This document shows positions 9,880 through 22,500 of a stretch of 64,000 nucleotides of DNA, piece by piece. Each line of letters opens with the position of its first letter. Within the stretch, counting starts at the first letter, position 1. A program made the position numbers and the translations under genes. Origin of the DNA: Microglena sp. YARC (taxonomy: Eukaryota; Chlorophyta; Chlorophyceae; Chlamydomonadales; Chlamydomonadaceae); contig CM039462.1 in assembly GCA_022414725.1 (NCBI GenBank), positions 128,190,455-128,254,454 on the forward strand. The letters run 5' to 3'. The notes beneath the pieces were generated by a model. The model was not told where the DNA came from. It saw only the letters and a list, made by a program, of their open reading frames with translations, and searched no databases.

Positions 9880-12800
9880 CTGTGATGTACTGTAATGTAA
9901 TAGTAGCTGAGTTCTCACCATGATTACACTAATTGATGCCCACAAATAAACAATCCAATTTTGTGTTCTGCTTGCAAGGATTTTGTACAAGCTGGGACTG
10001 GGACTGGGACTATACTGCACTGTGATGCACTGTACTGTACTGCACAGTACTATACTTTAATGTAATAGTAGCTCAGTTCTCACCATGATCACACTAATTG
10101 GTGCCCACGAATAAACAATCAAATTTTGTGTTCTGCTTGCAAGGATTTTGTACAACCTGGTACTGGTACTGCACTGTACTGTACTGCACTGTACTGTACT
10201 GTACTGTGATGTAATGTAATGTGATATTAGCTCAGTTCTCTCCATGATTACAGTAATTGATGCCCACAAATCAACAATCGAATTGTGTATTCTGCTTGCA
10301 AGGATTTTGTACAAGCTGGGACTGGGACTGGGACTGTACCGGACTGGATTGTAATGTAATGTGATGTACTGTACTGTACAGTACTGTGATGTACTGTGCT
10401 AGTAGCTCAGTTCTCACTCACGATTACAATAATTGATGCCCACAAATCAACAATCTAATTTTGTGTTCTGCTTAAAAGGATTTTGTACAAGCTGGGACTG
10501 GTACTGGTACTTTACTGTACTGAACTGTACTGTAATGTACAGTACTGTGATGTACTGTACTAGTAGCTCAGTTTTCACCCACGATTACAATAATTGATGC
10601 CCACAAATCAACAATCGAATTGTGTGTTCTGCTTGCAAGGATTTTGTACAAGCTGGTACTGGGACTGTACTGTACTGTACTGTGATGTAATGTAATGTAA
10701 TATTAGCTCAGTTCTATCCATGATTACAGTAATTGATGCCCACAAATCAACAATCGAATTGTGTGTTCTGCTTGCAAGGATTTTGTACAACTTGGTACTG
10801 GTACTGCACTGTACTGTACTGCACTGTACTTTAATGTACTGTGATGTAATGTAATGTAATATTAACTCAGTTCTCTCCATGATTACAGTAATTGATGCCC
10901 ACAAATCAGCAATCGAATTGTGTGTTCTGCTTGCAAAGATTTTATACAAGCTGGGACTGGTACTGTACTGTACTGTACTGAATTGTACTGTACTGTGATG
11001 TACTGTAATAGTAGCTCACTTCTCACCATGATTACACTAATTGACGCCCACAAAACAACAATCCAATTTTGTGTTCTGCTTGCAAGGATTTTATACAACA
11101 CTACTGTACTGTACTGTACTCTACTGTACTGTGATGTACACTCAGTTCTCTCCATGATGACAGAATTGACGCCCACAAAACATCAATCCAATTTGTGTGT
11201 TCTGCTTGCAAGATTTTATACAAGCTGGCTGGGACTGGTTACTGTACTGAATTGTACTGTACTGTGATGTACTGTAATAGTAGCTCAGTTCTCACCATGA
11301 TTACACTAATTGACGCCCACAAAACATCAATCCAATTTTGTGTTCTGCTTGCAAGGATTTTATACAAGCTGGGGGTACACTGTACTGTACTGTGATGTAC
11401 TGTAATAGTAGCTCAGTTCTCAACATGATGACACTAATTGACGCCCACAAAACATCAATCCAATTTTGTGTTCTGCTTGCAAGGATTTTATACAAGCTGG
11501 GACTGGACTGTACTGTACTGTGATGTACTGTAATAGTAGCTCAGCTCTCAACATGATTTACACTAATTGACGCCCACAAAACATCAATCCAATTTTGTGT
11601 TCTGCTTGCAAGGATTTTATACAAGCTGGGAACTGGGACTGTACTGTACTGTGATGTACTGTAATAGTAGCTCAGTTCTCAACATGATTACACTAATTGA
11701 CGCCCACAAAACATCAATCCAATTTTGTGTTCTGCTTGCAAGGATTTTATACAAGCTGGGACTGGGACTGTACTGTACTGTGATGTACTGTAATAGTAGC
11801 TCAGTTTCTCAACATGACTTACACTAATTGACGCCACAAAACATCAATCCAATTTTGTGTTCTGCTTGCAAGGATTTTATACAAGCTGGGACTGGGGACT
11901 GTACTGTACTGTGATGTACTGTAATAGTAGCTCAGTTCTCAACATGATTACACTAATTGACGCCCACAAAACATCAATCCAATTTTGTGTTCTGCTTGCA
12001 AGGATTTTATACAAGCTGGGACTGGGACTGTACTGTACTGTGATGTACTGTAATAGTAGCTCAGTTCTCAACATGATTACACTAATTGACGCCCACAAAA
12101 CATCAATCCAATTTTGTGTTCTGCTTGCAAGGATTTTTATACAAGCTGGGACTGGGACTGTACTGTACTGTGATGTACTGTAATAGTAGCTCAGTTCTCA
12201 ACATGATTACACTAATTGACGCCCACAAAACATCAATCCAATTTTGTGTTCTGCTTGCAAGGATTTTATACAAGCTGGGACTGGGACTGTACTGTACTGT
12301 GATGTACTGTAATAGTAGCTCAGTTCTCAACATGATTACACTAATTGACGCCCACAAAACATCAATCCAATTTTGTGTTCTGCTTGCAAGGATTTTATAC
12401 AAGCTGGGACTGGGACTGTACTGTACTGTGATGTACTGTAATAGTAGCTCAGTTCTCAACATGATTACACTAATTGACGCCCACAAAACATCAATCCAAT
12501 TTTGTGTTCTGCTTGCAAGGATTTTATACAAGCTGGGACTGGACTGTACTGTACTGTGATGTACTGTAATAGTAGCTCAGTTCTCAAACATGATTACACT
12601 AATTGACGCCCACAAAACATCAATCCAATTTTGTGTTCTGCTTGCAAGGATTTTATACAAGCTGGGACTGGGACTGTACTGTACTGTGATGTACTGTAAT
12701 AGTAGCTCAGTTCTCAACATGATTACACTAATTGACGCCCACAAAACATCAATCCAATTTTGTGTTCTGCTTGCAAGGATTTTATACAAGCTGGGACTGG

Positions 12801-14595
12801 GACTGTACTGTACTGTGATGTACTGTAATAGTAGCTCAGTTCTCAACATGATTACACTAATTGACGCCCACAAAACATCAATCCAATTTTGTGTTCTGCT
12901 TGCAAGGATTTTATACAAGCTGGGACTGGGACTGTACTGTACTGTGATGTACTGTAATAGTAGCTCAGTTCTCAACATGATTACACTAATTGACGCCCAC
13001 AAAACATCAATCCAATTTTGTGTTCTGCTTGCAAGGATTTTATACAAGCTGGGACTGGGACTGTACTGTACTGTGATGTACTGTAATAGTAGCTCAGTTC
13101 TCAACATGATTACACTAATTGACGCCCACAAAACATCAATCCAATTTTGTGTTCTGCTTGCAAGGATTTTATACAAGCTGGGACTGGGACTGTACTGTAC
13201 TGTGATGTACTGTAATAGTAGCTCAGTTCTCAACATGATTACACTAATTGACGCCCACAAAACATCAATCCAATTTTGTGTTCTGCTTGCAAGGATTTTA
13301 TACAAGCTGGGACTGGGACTGTACTGTACTGTGATGTACTGTAATAGTAGCTCAGTTCTCAACATGATTACACTAATTGACGCCCACAAAACATCAATCC
13401 AATTTTGTGTTCTGCTTGCAAGGATTTTATACAAGCTGGGACTGGGACTGTACTGTACTGTGATGTACTGTAATAGTAGCTCAGTTCTCAACATGATTAC
13501 ACTAATTGACGCCCACAAAACATCAATCCAATTTTTGTGTTCTGCTTGCAAGGATTTTATACAAGCTGGGACTGGGACTGTACTGTACTGTGATGTACTG
13601 TAATAGTAGCTCAGTTCTCAACATGATTACACTAATTGACGCCCACAAAACATCAATCCAATTTTGTGTTCTGCTTGCAAGGATTTTATACAAGCTGGGA
13701 CTGGGACTGTACTGTACTGTGATGTACTGTAATAGTAGCTCAGTTCTCAACATGATTACACTAATTGACGCCCACAAAACATCAATCCAATTTTGTGTTC
13801 TGCTTGCAAGGATTTTATACAAGCTGGGACTGGGACTGTACTGTACTGTGATGTACTGTAATAGTAGCTCAGTTCTCAACATGATTACACTAATTGACGC
13901 CCACAAAACATCAATCCAATTTTGTGTTCTGCTTGCAAGGATTTTATACAAGCTGGGACTGGGACTGTACTGTACTGTGATGTACTGTAATAGTAGCTCA
14001 GTTCTCAACATGATTACACTAATTGACGCCACAAAACATCAATCCAATTTTGTGTTCTGCTTGCAAGGATTTTATACAAGCTGGACTGGGACTGTACTGT
14101 ACTGTGATGTACTGTAATAGTAGCTCAGTTCTCAACATGATTACACTAATTGACGCCCACAAAACATCAATCCAATTTTGTGTTCTGCTTGCAAGGATTT
14201 TATACAAGCTGGGACTGGGACTGTACTGTACTGTGATGTACTGTAATAGTAGCTCAGTTCTCAACATGATTACACTAATTGACGCCCACAAAACATCAAT
14301 CCAATTTTGTGTTCTGCTTGCAAGGATTTTATACCTGCTGGGACTGGGACTGTACTGTACTGTGATGTACTGTAATAGTAGCTCAGTTCTCAACATGATT
14401 ACACTAATTGACGCCCACAAAACATCAATCCAATTTTGTGTTCTGCTTGCAAGGATTTTATACAAGCTGGGACTGGGACTGTACTGTACTGTGATGTACT
14501 GTAATAGTAGCTCAGTTCTCAACATGATTACACTAATTGACGCCCACAAAACATCAATCCAATTTTGTGTTCTGCTTGCAAGGATTTTATACCTG
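9880..14595 (+). repeat. 129 bp minisatellite array, about 35 copies, seeded from the 5' edge of the AP2 exon
   Basis: The unit contains TAGTAGCTCAGTTCTCAACA, GACGCCCACAAAACATC and TGTTCTGCTTGCAAGG. Left copies (9.9-11.2 kb) are diverged and about 130-170 bp long, with variable TACTG runs. Copies from about 11.9 to 14.55 kb are nearly identical at 129 bp. Because 129 is 43 codons, one frame on each strand stays open for hundreds of residues; this is a side effect. The segment TTCTGCTTGCAAGGATTTTR plus what follows recurs at 14722-14790, immediately before and across the first AP2 coding exon. The copy at 14563-14640 already carries the exon start. Confidence 0.93.
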
Positions 14596-14770
14596 CTGGG
14601 TCTTCATTCAAAAATGAACTTCAGCTTATCTAAGGAGGCCCAACCCACCCCACACCCCACACCCCACACCCGCCGCCACCCACACCTGCCACCCACCCCA
14701 CACCCACCACCCACCACAACCCTGTGTTCTGCTTGCAAGGATTTTGTACAAGCTGGGACTTCATTTAAAA

Positions 14771-14883
14771 ATGAACTTCAGCTTGTCTACGGAGGAGAAA
14801 CATGAGTTGGACAATATGGGACTGGCAGATGTAATGGCCCAATTCAGAGCTGTCGCCAGGTCTAAAGACTCAAGTGCATACAG
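14771..14883 (+). CDS. AP2 gene exon a
   Basis: Starts ATGAACTTCAGC and ends at ACAG before GTGATTGG (phase 2). Encodes MNFSLSTEEKHEL, then GLADVMAQFRAV up to SSAYR. If the TTGCAAG at 14733-14739 is a splice acceptor, the exon begins at 14740 and the frame is open through it, so 14771 may not be the true start. The array to the left repeats this putative acceptor, which favours that reading. Confidence 0.8.
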
Positions 14884-15106
14884 GTGATTGGCCATATGCA
14901 AGAGAGAGTGGCAAGAATGGGGGGGCTACGGTCAGAGAGGGGGGGGGGGGGGGAGGGGGGTAAGGGGAAGAAGGCTACGGTGGCTAAGGCTATTCAGAGC
15001 TGTCGCCAGGTCTGAAGATTCAAGTGCATACAGGTGATAGGTATATATCATATTCGATAAAGGGTGGTAAGAAAGGGGGGGGGGAAGGCTACGGTCGGAG
15101 GGGGGG

Positions 15107-15157
<51 letters not shown>

Positions 15158-15181
15158 ACCACCACCATCATCACCACACCA

Positions 15182-15214
<33 letters not shown>

Positions 15215-15802
15215 TATCATCATCATCATCATCAAGTGCATACAGGTGATTGGTATAGGGTGCTGGGTACTGGGTGGGGGTGGGGATACACACTCACCCA
15301 GCACTGCCACTGAAACACTCCTATCCCTCCTGTGTTTGGCAAGATGGGCCAGCCCCTCATGTCTGGAGGTGGGGATTTTACACTGGTCAAGGTGGGGTGG
15401 GGGTGGCGATGCTGTGTGGTGGTGGGTGTGGTGGTGGAACTGGGTACTGGGGTGGGGGTAGGGGAAGAAGGCTACGGTAAGAAAGGGAGGGTGGGAGGCA
15501 GGGAAGTGGCAGACTGGCAGTACAGGAAGGATCGTGGTGCAATAGCTTAAGCTAGCTTTGGTAGAAAGCCAGACAGGGGATCTGCCTCAAAATTTGTATT
15601 TGCCAACAATGCAGAGGGGAGAGCGAGTCTATGCATGCAAGTGCATACAGGTGATTGGCCATATTCAAGAGAGGGTGGTATGAAAGGGGGGGAAGGCTAC
15701 AGTCGGAGGGGGTTTAGGGTTTAGGGTTTAGAACCCCTGAACCCTAAACCCTAAGAGAGGGTGGTAAGAAATTGGGGGGGAAGGCTACGGTCGGAGGAGG
15801 GT

Positions 15803-15834
<32 letters not shown>

Positions 15835-15884
15835 CGAAGGCTACGGTTGGAGGGTGGGTGGGTGGGGGGTGGGGGGGCTACGGT

Positions 15885-15915
<31 letters not shown>

Positions 15916-16072
15916 AAGAAGTCTACGGTCGGAAGGGAGGAGAGAAAGGGTGGTGAGTCCGAAGCGTTTGCAAATGAAAACAAGGCGGATGTGAGAGGGA
16001 TTCTCAACTTTCATGTGCACACATTTGATGGGCCATATTCAAGAGAGGGTGGTAACAAGGGGGGGGGGGGAT

Positions 16073-16112
<40 letters not shown>

Positions 16113-16375
16113 TTATAGAAAGGCAAGTACGTACAGGTGATTGGCCACATTCAAAACATCACATGTCTGCCATTGTTTTGAACCAGGGCTATCGCCAAAT
16201 CTATTCTAGAAAGGCAAGTGCGTACAGGTGATTGGCCACATCCAACACATCACATGGCCGCCATTGTTTTGAAACCTGTATCTTAACTGGAATCACATTC
16301 TCTGGCCTGTGTATCCAACACACATACACACACACACACACATGCAAGTACACACACACACGCGCATGCGCATGC

Positions 16376-16416
<41 letters not shown>

Positions 16417-16546
16417 AGCGCATGCGCATGCCAGCAAACACACACATACCTGCGCATGCACATGCTAGCACACACATGCACGTACACACACGCGCTTATG
16501 CACACACACACACACACACACACCACAGACACACACACACACCACA

Positions 16547-16588
<42 letters not shown>

Positions 16589-19500
16589 ACACACCACCCC
16601 ACCACATCACGTTGCAGGGGAGTTTGCTTCGACCCAAGGCACGCCAACGGGTGGCCTGTGAGAATATCCTTGACGTCATGCAAAATATACCTTGGCAAAT
16701 TCCAAAGTGAAGTTGAGGCAGCTTTGTGCTATGATCGTGCTGCTATAGCTCTTGGGTAAGTCTCTCTTACTTTAATTGTATTTTAATTGAATTCAATTAA
16801 TTTAATTTAATTGCGTTACAATGTAGCCCTAGTTGCTCTTGGGTAAGTCTCTTCAATTGAGTTAATTTAATTTTAATTGGATTTCATTTAATTTTAATTT
16901 AATTGCGTTACAATGTAGCTCTGAGGCAGCGTTGTAGTATGATAGTGCTGCTGCTGCCCTTGGGTAAGTCTCTCATACTTCAATTGTATTTTAATTTAAT
17001 TGTAATGGAATTAATTTAATTTAATTGCGTTGCAATGTAGTCCTCGTTGCTTGTTGGGTAAGTCTCTCGTACGTTAATTGTATTTTAATTTAATTGTTAT
17101 GGAATTCATTTTATTTAATTGCGTTACGATGTTGGTTGCCCTTGTTGCTTGTTGGGCAAGTCTCTCATACCGATCCCTAGCAGGGTCCTTCCAAGTGCGC
17201 GCTTATGCGCGCTGGCGCGCTGCCTTTTTGAACCCCACTGCGCGTTTCGCACAGTTTTTGCAACCCCCTGTGGGCGCAGCAAGCAATTTGTGCGCTTTTT
17301 GCACTACAAAGCGCAGTTTTTTGTTTTTCAAGTCCGCTAAAGTGCTGGCCAATTTGGTCAATGGAAGTACCCTGATCCCTATTTGGTATGATAGGGCTGC
17401 CGTTGCCATTGGGTAGGTCTCATCTCTCATAAAAAAAAAAGATAACGCCTGGAGGGGCGTGGTGTTAAGGGGACCCTCACGTACGCCGCAGCTGGGGAAA
17501 GTCACCATGGCAGACATAGTAAGTGTCACCCTCCAGGCGGGAGGGACTCCTTCATGCGACGTGTGGCAAGAATGCTGGTACATGAGGCGATAGACCTGGT
17601 GCAGCTAAGAGATGAGTTTGTCTACGTGTTCGCGACTGATCCCGAAGATGGAGAGATTGGTAATTGTTGTGATTGGTATGGTACCAGAGGTACCTACGGT
17701 GAAGACTAGGTAGTGGACAAGGAATCCTTGTTGTTGAAGGATACCGTGGAGCTCCTTATGCTGAACGCTCTTTTTCTGGAATCTCTCATAACTTACTCAA
17801 GACTGTTGTTTAAACATGTTCAATCCAGTTTAGGGTTTAGGATTTAGGGTTTAGAGACTGTTGTTGAAACATGTACCATTCAGTTTAGGGTTTAAGGTTT
17901 AGAGACTACTGTTGAAACATGTACCATCCAGTTTAGGGTTCAGGGTTTAGGTTTAGAGACTGTTGTTGAAACATGTACCATCCAGTTTAGAGTTTAGGGT
18001 TTAGGGTTTAGAGACTGTTGTTGAAACATGTACCATCCAGTTTAGGGTTTAGGGTTTAGAGACTGTTGTTGAAACATGTTCAATCCAGTTTAGGGTTTAG
18101 GTTTAGAGACTGTTGTTGAAACATGTACCATCCAGTTTAGGGTTTGGGGTTTAGAGACTGTTGAAACATGTACCATCCAGTTTAGGGTTTGGGGTTTAGA
18201 GACTGTTGTTGAAACATGTACCATCCAGTTTAGGGTTTAGGGTTTAGAGACTGTTGTTGAAACATGTACCATCCAGTACACATGAACATACAATACTCCC
18301 ATCCCTTGAGTTTTTTGGCGGAGCCCCCCCTTCTGGGACAAACATGTCCCATCCAGTACAACAGTGCTTTAAGATCTGTGACTACAGCATCCTGTCGCAA
18401 ATTTCGCCTTATTATTTTCCACAGACGCAGAGGCTGTGTCGCTTTCTGATTGACTCCGTGTGTACAGCATCCCGTTGCAAAGTTTGCCTTGGTAATTTCC
18501 ACATAGAAGCTGAGGCAGGGTTGTGTTATGATGCAGTCCGTGACTACAGCATCCCGTCGCAAAGTTTGACTTGGTAATTTCTACAGAGAAGCAGAGGCAG
18601 GTTTGCGTTATGACTGATTGAATCCTTGACAACAGCATCCCGTTGCAAAGTTTGCCTTGGTCATTTCTACATGTAAGCCGAGGCAGGGTTGCGTTATGAA
18701 ATAGTACGTGTGTACAGCATCCTGTCGCAAAGTTCGCCTTGGTAATTTCCACATAGAAGCTGAGGCAGGGTTGCGTTATGAAACAGTCTGTGACTGCAGC
18801 ATCCTGTCGCAAAGTTTGCCTTGGTAATTTCTACCTCGACGCAGAGGCAGGGTTGCGTTATGATAGAGTCTGTGTGTACAGCATCCTGTCGCAAAGTATG
18901 CCTTGGTAATTTCTACAGAGAAGCAGAGGCAGGTTTGCGTTATGACTTATTGAATCCTTGACAACAGCATCCCGTTGCAAAGTTTGCCTTGATAATTTCT
19001 ACATATAAGCAGAGGCAGGGTTGCGTTATGAAATAGTCCGTGTGTACAGCATCCTGTCGCAAAGTATGCCTTGGTAATTTCTACACAGACGCTGAGGCAG
19101 GGTTGCGTTATGACTTATGATTGAATCCTTGACAACAGCATCCCGTTGCAAAGTTAGCCTTGGTCATTTCCACATAGGAGCAGAGGCAGGGTTGCGTTAT
19201 GATACAGTCCGTGACTACAGCATCCTGTCACAAAGTTTGACTTGGTAATTTACATATAGGAGCAGAGGCAGCTTTGCGTTATGACTTTTTGAATCCCTGA
19301 CAACAGCATCCCGTTACAAAGTTTGCCTTGGTTATTTCCACATAGAAGCTGAGGCAGGTTTGCGTTATGAAATAGTCTGTGGCTGCAGCATCCTGTCGCA
19401 AAGTTTGCCTTGGTAATTTCCACATAGACGCAGAGGCAGGGTTTCGTTATGATAGACTCCTTGTGTACAGCATCCCGTCGCAAAGTTTGACTTGGTAATT

Positions 19501-22500
19501 TACACATATAAGCCGAGGCAGGGTTGCATAATGATACGAGTCCGTGACTGCAACATCCAGTCGCAAAGTTCGCCTTGGTTATTTCCACATATAAGCCGAG
19601 GCAGGGTTGCATAATGATACGAGTCCGTGACTGCAACATCCAGTCGCAAAATTCGCCTTGGTTATTTCCACATATAAGCCGAGGCAGGGTTGCATAATGA
19701 TAGAGTCCGTGACTGCAGCATCCAGTCGCAAAGTTCGCCTTGGTTATTTCCACATAAAAGCTCAGGCAGGTTTGCTTTATGATAGAGCTGTTGTTTTCCG
19801 TTGGGTAGGTCTCTCTCATAATTTGCTCCAGACTGTTGTTGAAGCATGTTCAATCTAGTTTAGGGTTTAGGCTGTAGGGTTTAGGATTTATAGACTGTTG
19901 TTACAACATGTACCATCCAGTTTAGGGTTTAGGTTGCCCATAACTTGCTCCAGACTGTTGTTGAAACATGTTCCATCCAGTTTGGGGTTTAGGGTTTAGG
20001 GTGCTCATAACTTGCTCCAGACTGTTGTTGAAACATGTTCCATCCAGTTTGGGGTTTGGGGTTTAGGGTGCTCATAACTTGCTCCAGACTGTTGTTGAAA
20101 CATGTTCCATCCAGTTTGGGGTTTAGGGTTTAGGGTGCTCATAACTTGCTCCAGACTGCTGTTGAAACATGTTCCATCCAGTCCAATAGATCATGAGAGC
20201 ACATAGCTTTATTCTGATGGGTTTGAGCAGTGAGCCTCCAGGGAGCATACTAAGCGGATCGAAGGCTCGGGTATGAAGATATTTAGGGAACGGCAACTAA
20301 TATTAGTGTTTGAAAAACTAATATTAACTAATATTATTATAGTGTCACAATAATATTAGTTTTTCAAATAAATTCGAAATTCTGGTGAGACGGCTCGTCC
20401 GACTAATATTATATAATATTATTTATTCACTAATATATATAACATAGCCAACCCCTAAAGATATTGGTTAAAGTATACCACGCACAGCCCCTTTCAGTGA
20501 TATACATTGGTCTAGTGGTAGACCAAATCACTCTGAGGATGAAGAGTCGGGGGTTCGATTCCCCCTTCGGTCGCTCTTGGCGTTGCAGGTCGTTGTCAAC
20601 CGCGATGGTAGCTTGTCCAGTTGAGGTAGAAGACCGCTCCCTACCCGCGTACGACGGGTGCCCTTAACACCACGCCCCACCAGGCGTTATCATTACTTTT
20701 TTAGATCATGCATATCCCTGTTCCGACGAATGGCTCAATGGTTGAGCTCCTAGAAAGAACGAAGAAGTTACCGGGTTCGAATCCCCACGGGTGCGATTTA
20801 GTGTTAGCAGTCGCTGTTCAACTGCCATGGCAGCTTTGTCTATGTAAAGTAGCAGCCCGTTCCCTACCGCCGTAAGACGGGGCTCCCTTAATACCACGCC
20901 CCACCAGGTGTTATCATTACATTTTGTTTAGATCATGCATATATCGAGCCCGGGCTGTATGATTCACTAGAACCCAGCATCTGACATGTCTGCAGTTCGA
21001 GCCCTTGCCAGGTTCCCCAATTCTAGGCCTGCCGCCTCGGAAGAGGTAGAGAACAGGGTACTTCAAATGGCCAAATTGGCCAGCGCTTTAGCGCACTTGA
21101 AAACAAAATAACTGCGCTCTGTAGTGCAAAAAGCGCAAAAATTGCTTGCAGCGCTCACAAGGGGTTGCAAAAAACTGCGCGTAAAGCGCAGAGGGGGTCG
21201 AAAAGTCAGCGCTCAAAAGCGAAAAAGCGCGCGCTTTGAATTACCCTGGTAGAGAACTCTCCTCCGTGCTGTCTCGCGGTAGTCCATGCTCAGGCGCAGT
21301 AGCGGTCTGCGAAACCCAAACCCAAAACAGTAGCCATTCTCCAGAACGTGCGGTGCATGCAAATGGGAGGGTTCCTTCAACCTCACGCCTCGTGGCAGGG
21401 CGTATGGATTTTCCAATTTTCGTTTAGGGTTTAGGGCTTAGGTAGGTAGGTACTTGCAACTCTTGAGTTTTGTACTTGCATCTTTTCAAGTTTGCATTTT
21501 TCAAGTACTTGCATCTTTTTTATTGTGTATCATTTATGTACTTGCATCTCTTGAGCTTTGTACTTTCATCTTTTCAATTTTGAATCATTTATGTACTTGC
21601 ATCTCTTAAGTTGTGTACTTGCATCTTGCCAACTTTGCATTTTTCATGTACTTGCATCTCTTGCGTTGTGTACTTATATCTTATCAAGTTTTTTTATTAT
21701 TTATGTATTTGCATCTACTGAGTTTTGTATTTGCATCTTTTCAATTGTGTGTCATTTATGTACTTGCATTTATGAGTTTTGTACTTGCATCTTTTCAATT
21801 TTGTATCATTCGTGTACTTGCATCTCGTGCGTTTTGTACTCGCATATTTTTCTTTGATTTTATCAGTCTCTCATTATGACGACAGGAGGTCAGATGAGGA
21901 GCTAAACTTTCCGGACAGAAGGGCTGAATCTGAATCCCTTGTTGACGACAAGCTGCTGTTGAAATTATTTGGCACCCTTGACAAGAACATGATCCAAGAC
22001 CTTGTCTTGCACATTCAACGGAATCGATCGAGAAACTCTGTAGTACAAGCTAAAGCTCTGGACTGTTGCCTGCAACGGGCTGCGGGCAACAGTCCAGGCC
22101 CCCTGATGGAGCCGGCCAGTCTGGTGAAACCAGGGAGCCAGACAAGACCCAGCGATGGGGGCAGACCCGGCCTATGCAGCCAGACAGGCCAGGCTGGAGG
22201 CAGCATTTTGAGCCCATTGATAGAGCCCAAGAAGGAAGCTATACCAGTCCCGGTGAGCCAGACAGGCCCGGCTGCAGGCAACAGGTTAGGCTCCCTCAAG
22301 GCTTGGCCTTTGATAGCGCCAGGCCATCCCCCTTCAGCCGGCCACACACTGCCCCAAAAGGGCGCTATACCAGTACCGCTGAGCCAAACAGGCCAGGCTG
22401 CAGGCAACAGGTTAGGCTCCCTCAAGGCTTGGCCTTTGAAAGCGCCAGGCCATGTCCCTTCAGCAACACCCGGCCCAAAAGGAAGCTATACCTGTTCTAC

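Larger units (their letters stand above)
16756..21885 (+). repeat. AP2 intron 2 (5.1 kb) built of exon-b-derived arrays, telomere-like repeats and transposons
   Basis: In order: donor-edge copies (16.8-17.18 kb), hAT MITE D, SINE C (17.43-17.78), telomere-like minisatellite (17.8-18.29), an array of exon-b copies (18.36-19.80), a second telomere-like array (19.84-20.19), an AT hairpin, SINEs B and A, another MITE D, and a ~60 bp array of GTACTTGCATCTCTTGAG (21.45-21.85). Confidence 0.88.

Noticed and set aside
12577..13603. Long repeated proteins on both strands (324-337 aa) in the 129 bp array
   Set aside because: 129 is divisible by 3 and the unit happens to lack stops in one frame per strand. 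Older copies with different lengths break the frames at once, so there is no selection for coding.
16283..16710. His/Thr- and Cys/Val-rich ORFs in CA/GT tracts (also 26.8-29.0 and 55.9-57.1 kb)
   Set aside because: Simple-repeat translations with no codon bias or domain content.
18230..19858. Minus-strand ORFs with a repeated TKANFATGCC motif
   Set aside because: They are the antisense of the AP2 exon-derived array.
9880..20190. CRISPR-like arrays
   Set aside because: Units repeat end to end with no unique spacers, the host is eukaryotic and no cas genes exist.
20500..20580. Functional tRNA genes at 1020, 1900, 20500, 20740, 41320 and 54950
   Set aside because: The A- and B-box sequences are heads of SINEs with a common body, target duplications and poor acceptor-stem pairing.
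21558..21857. Hydrophobic ORF that could suggest a membrane protein
   Set aside because: It is the translation of the ~60 bp GTACTTGCATCTC array in AP2 intron 2.
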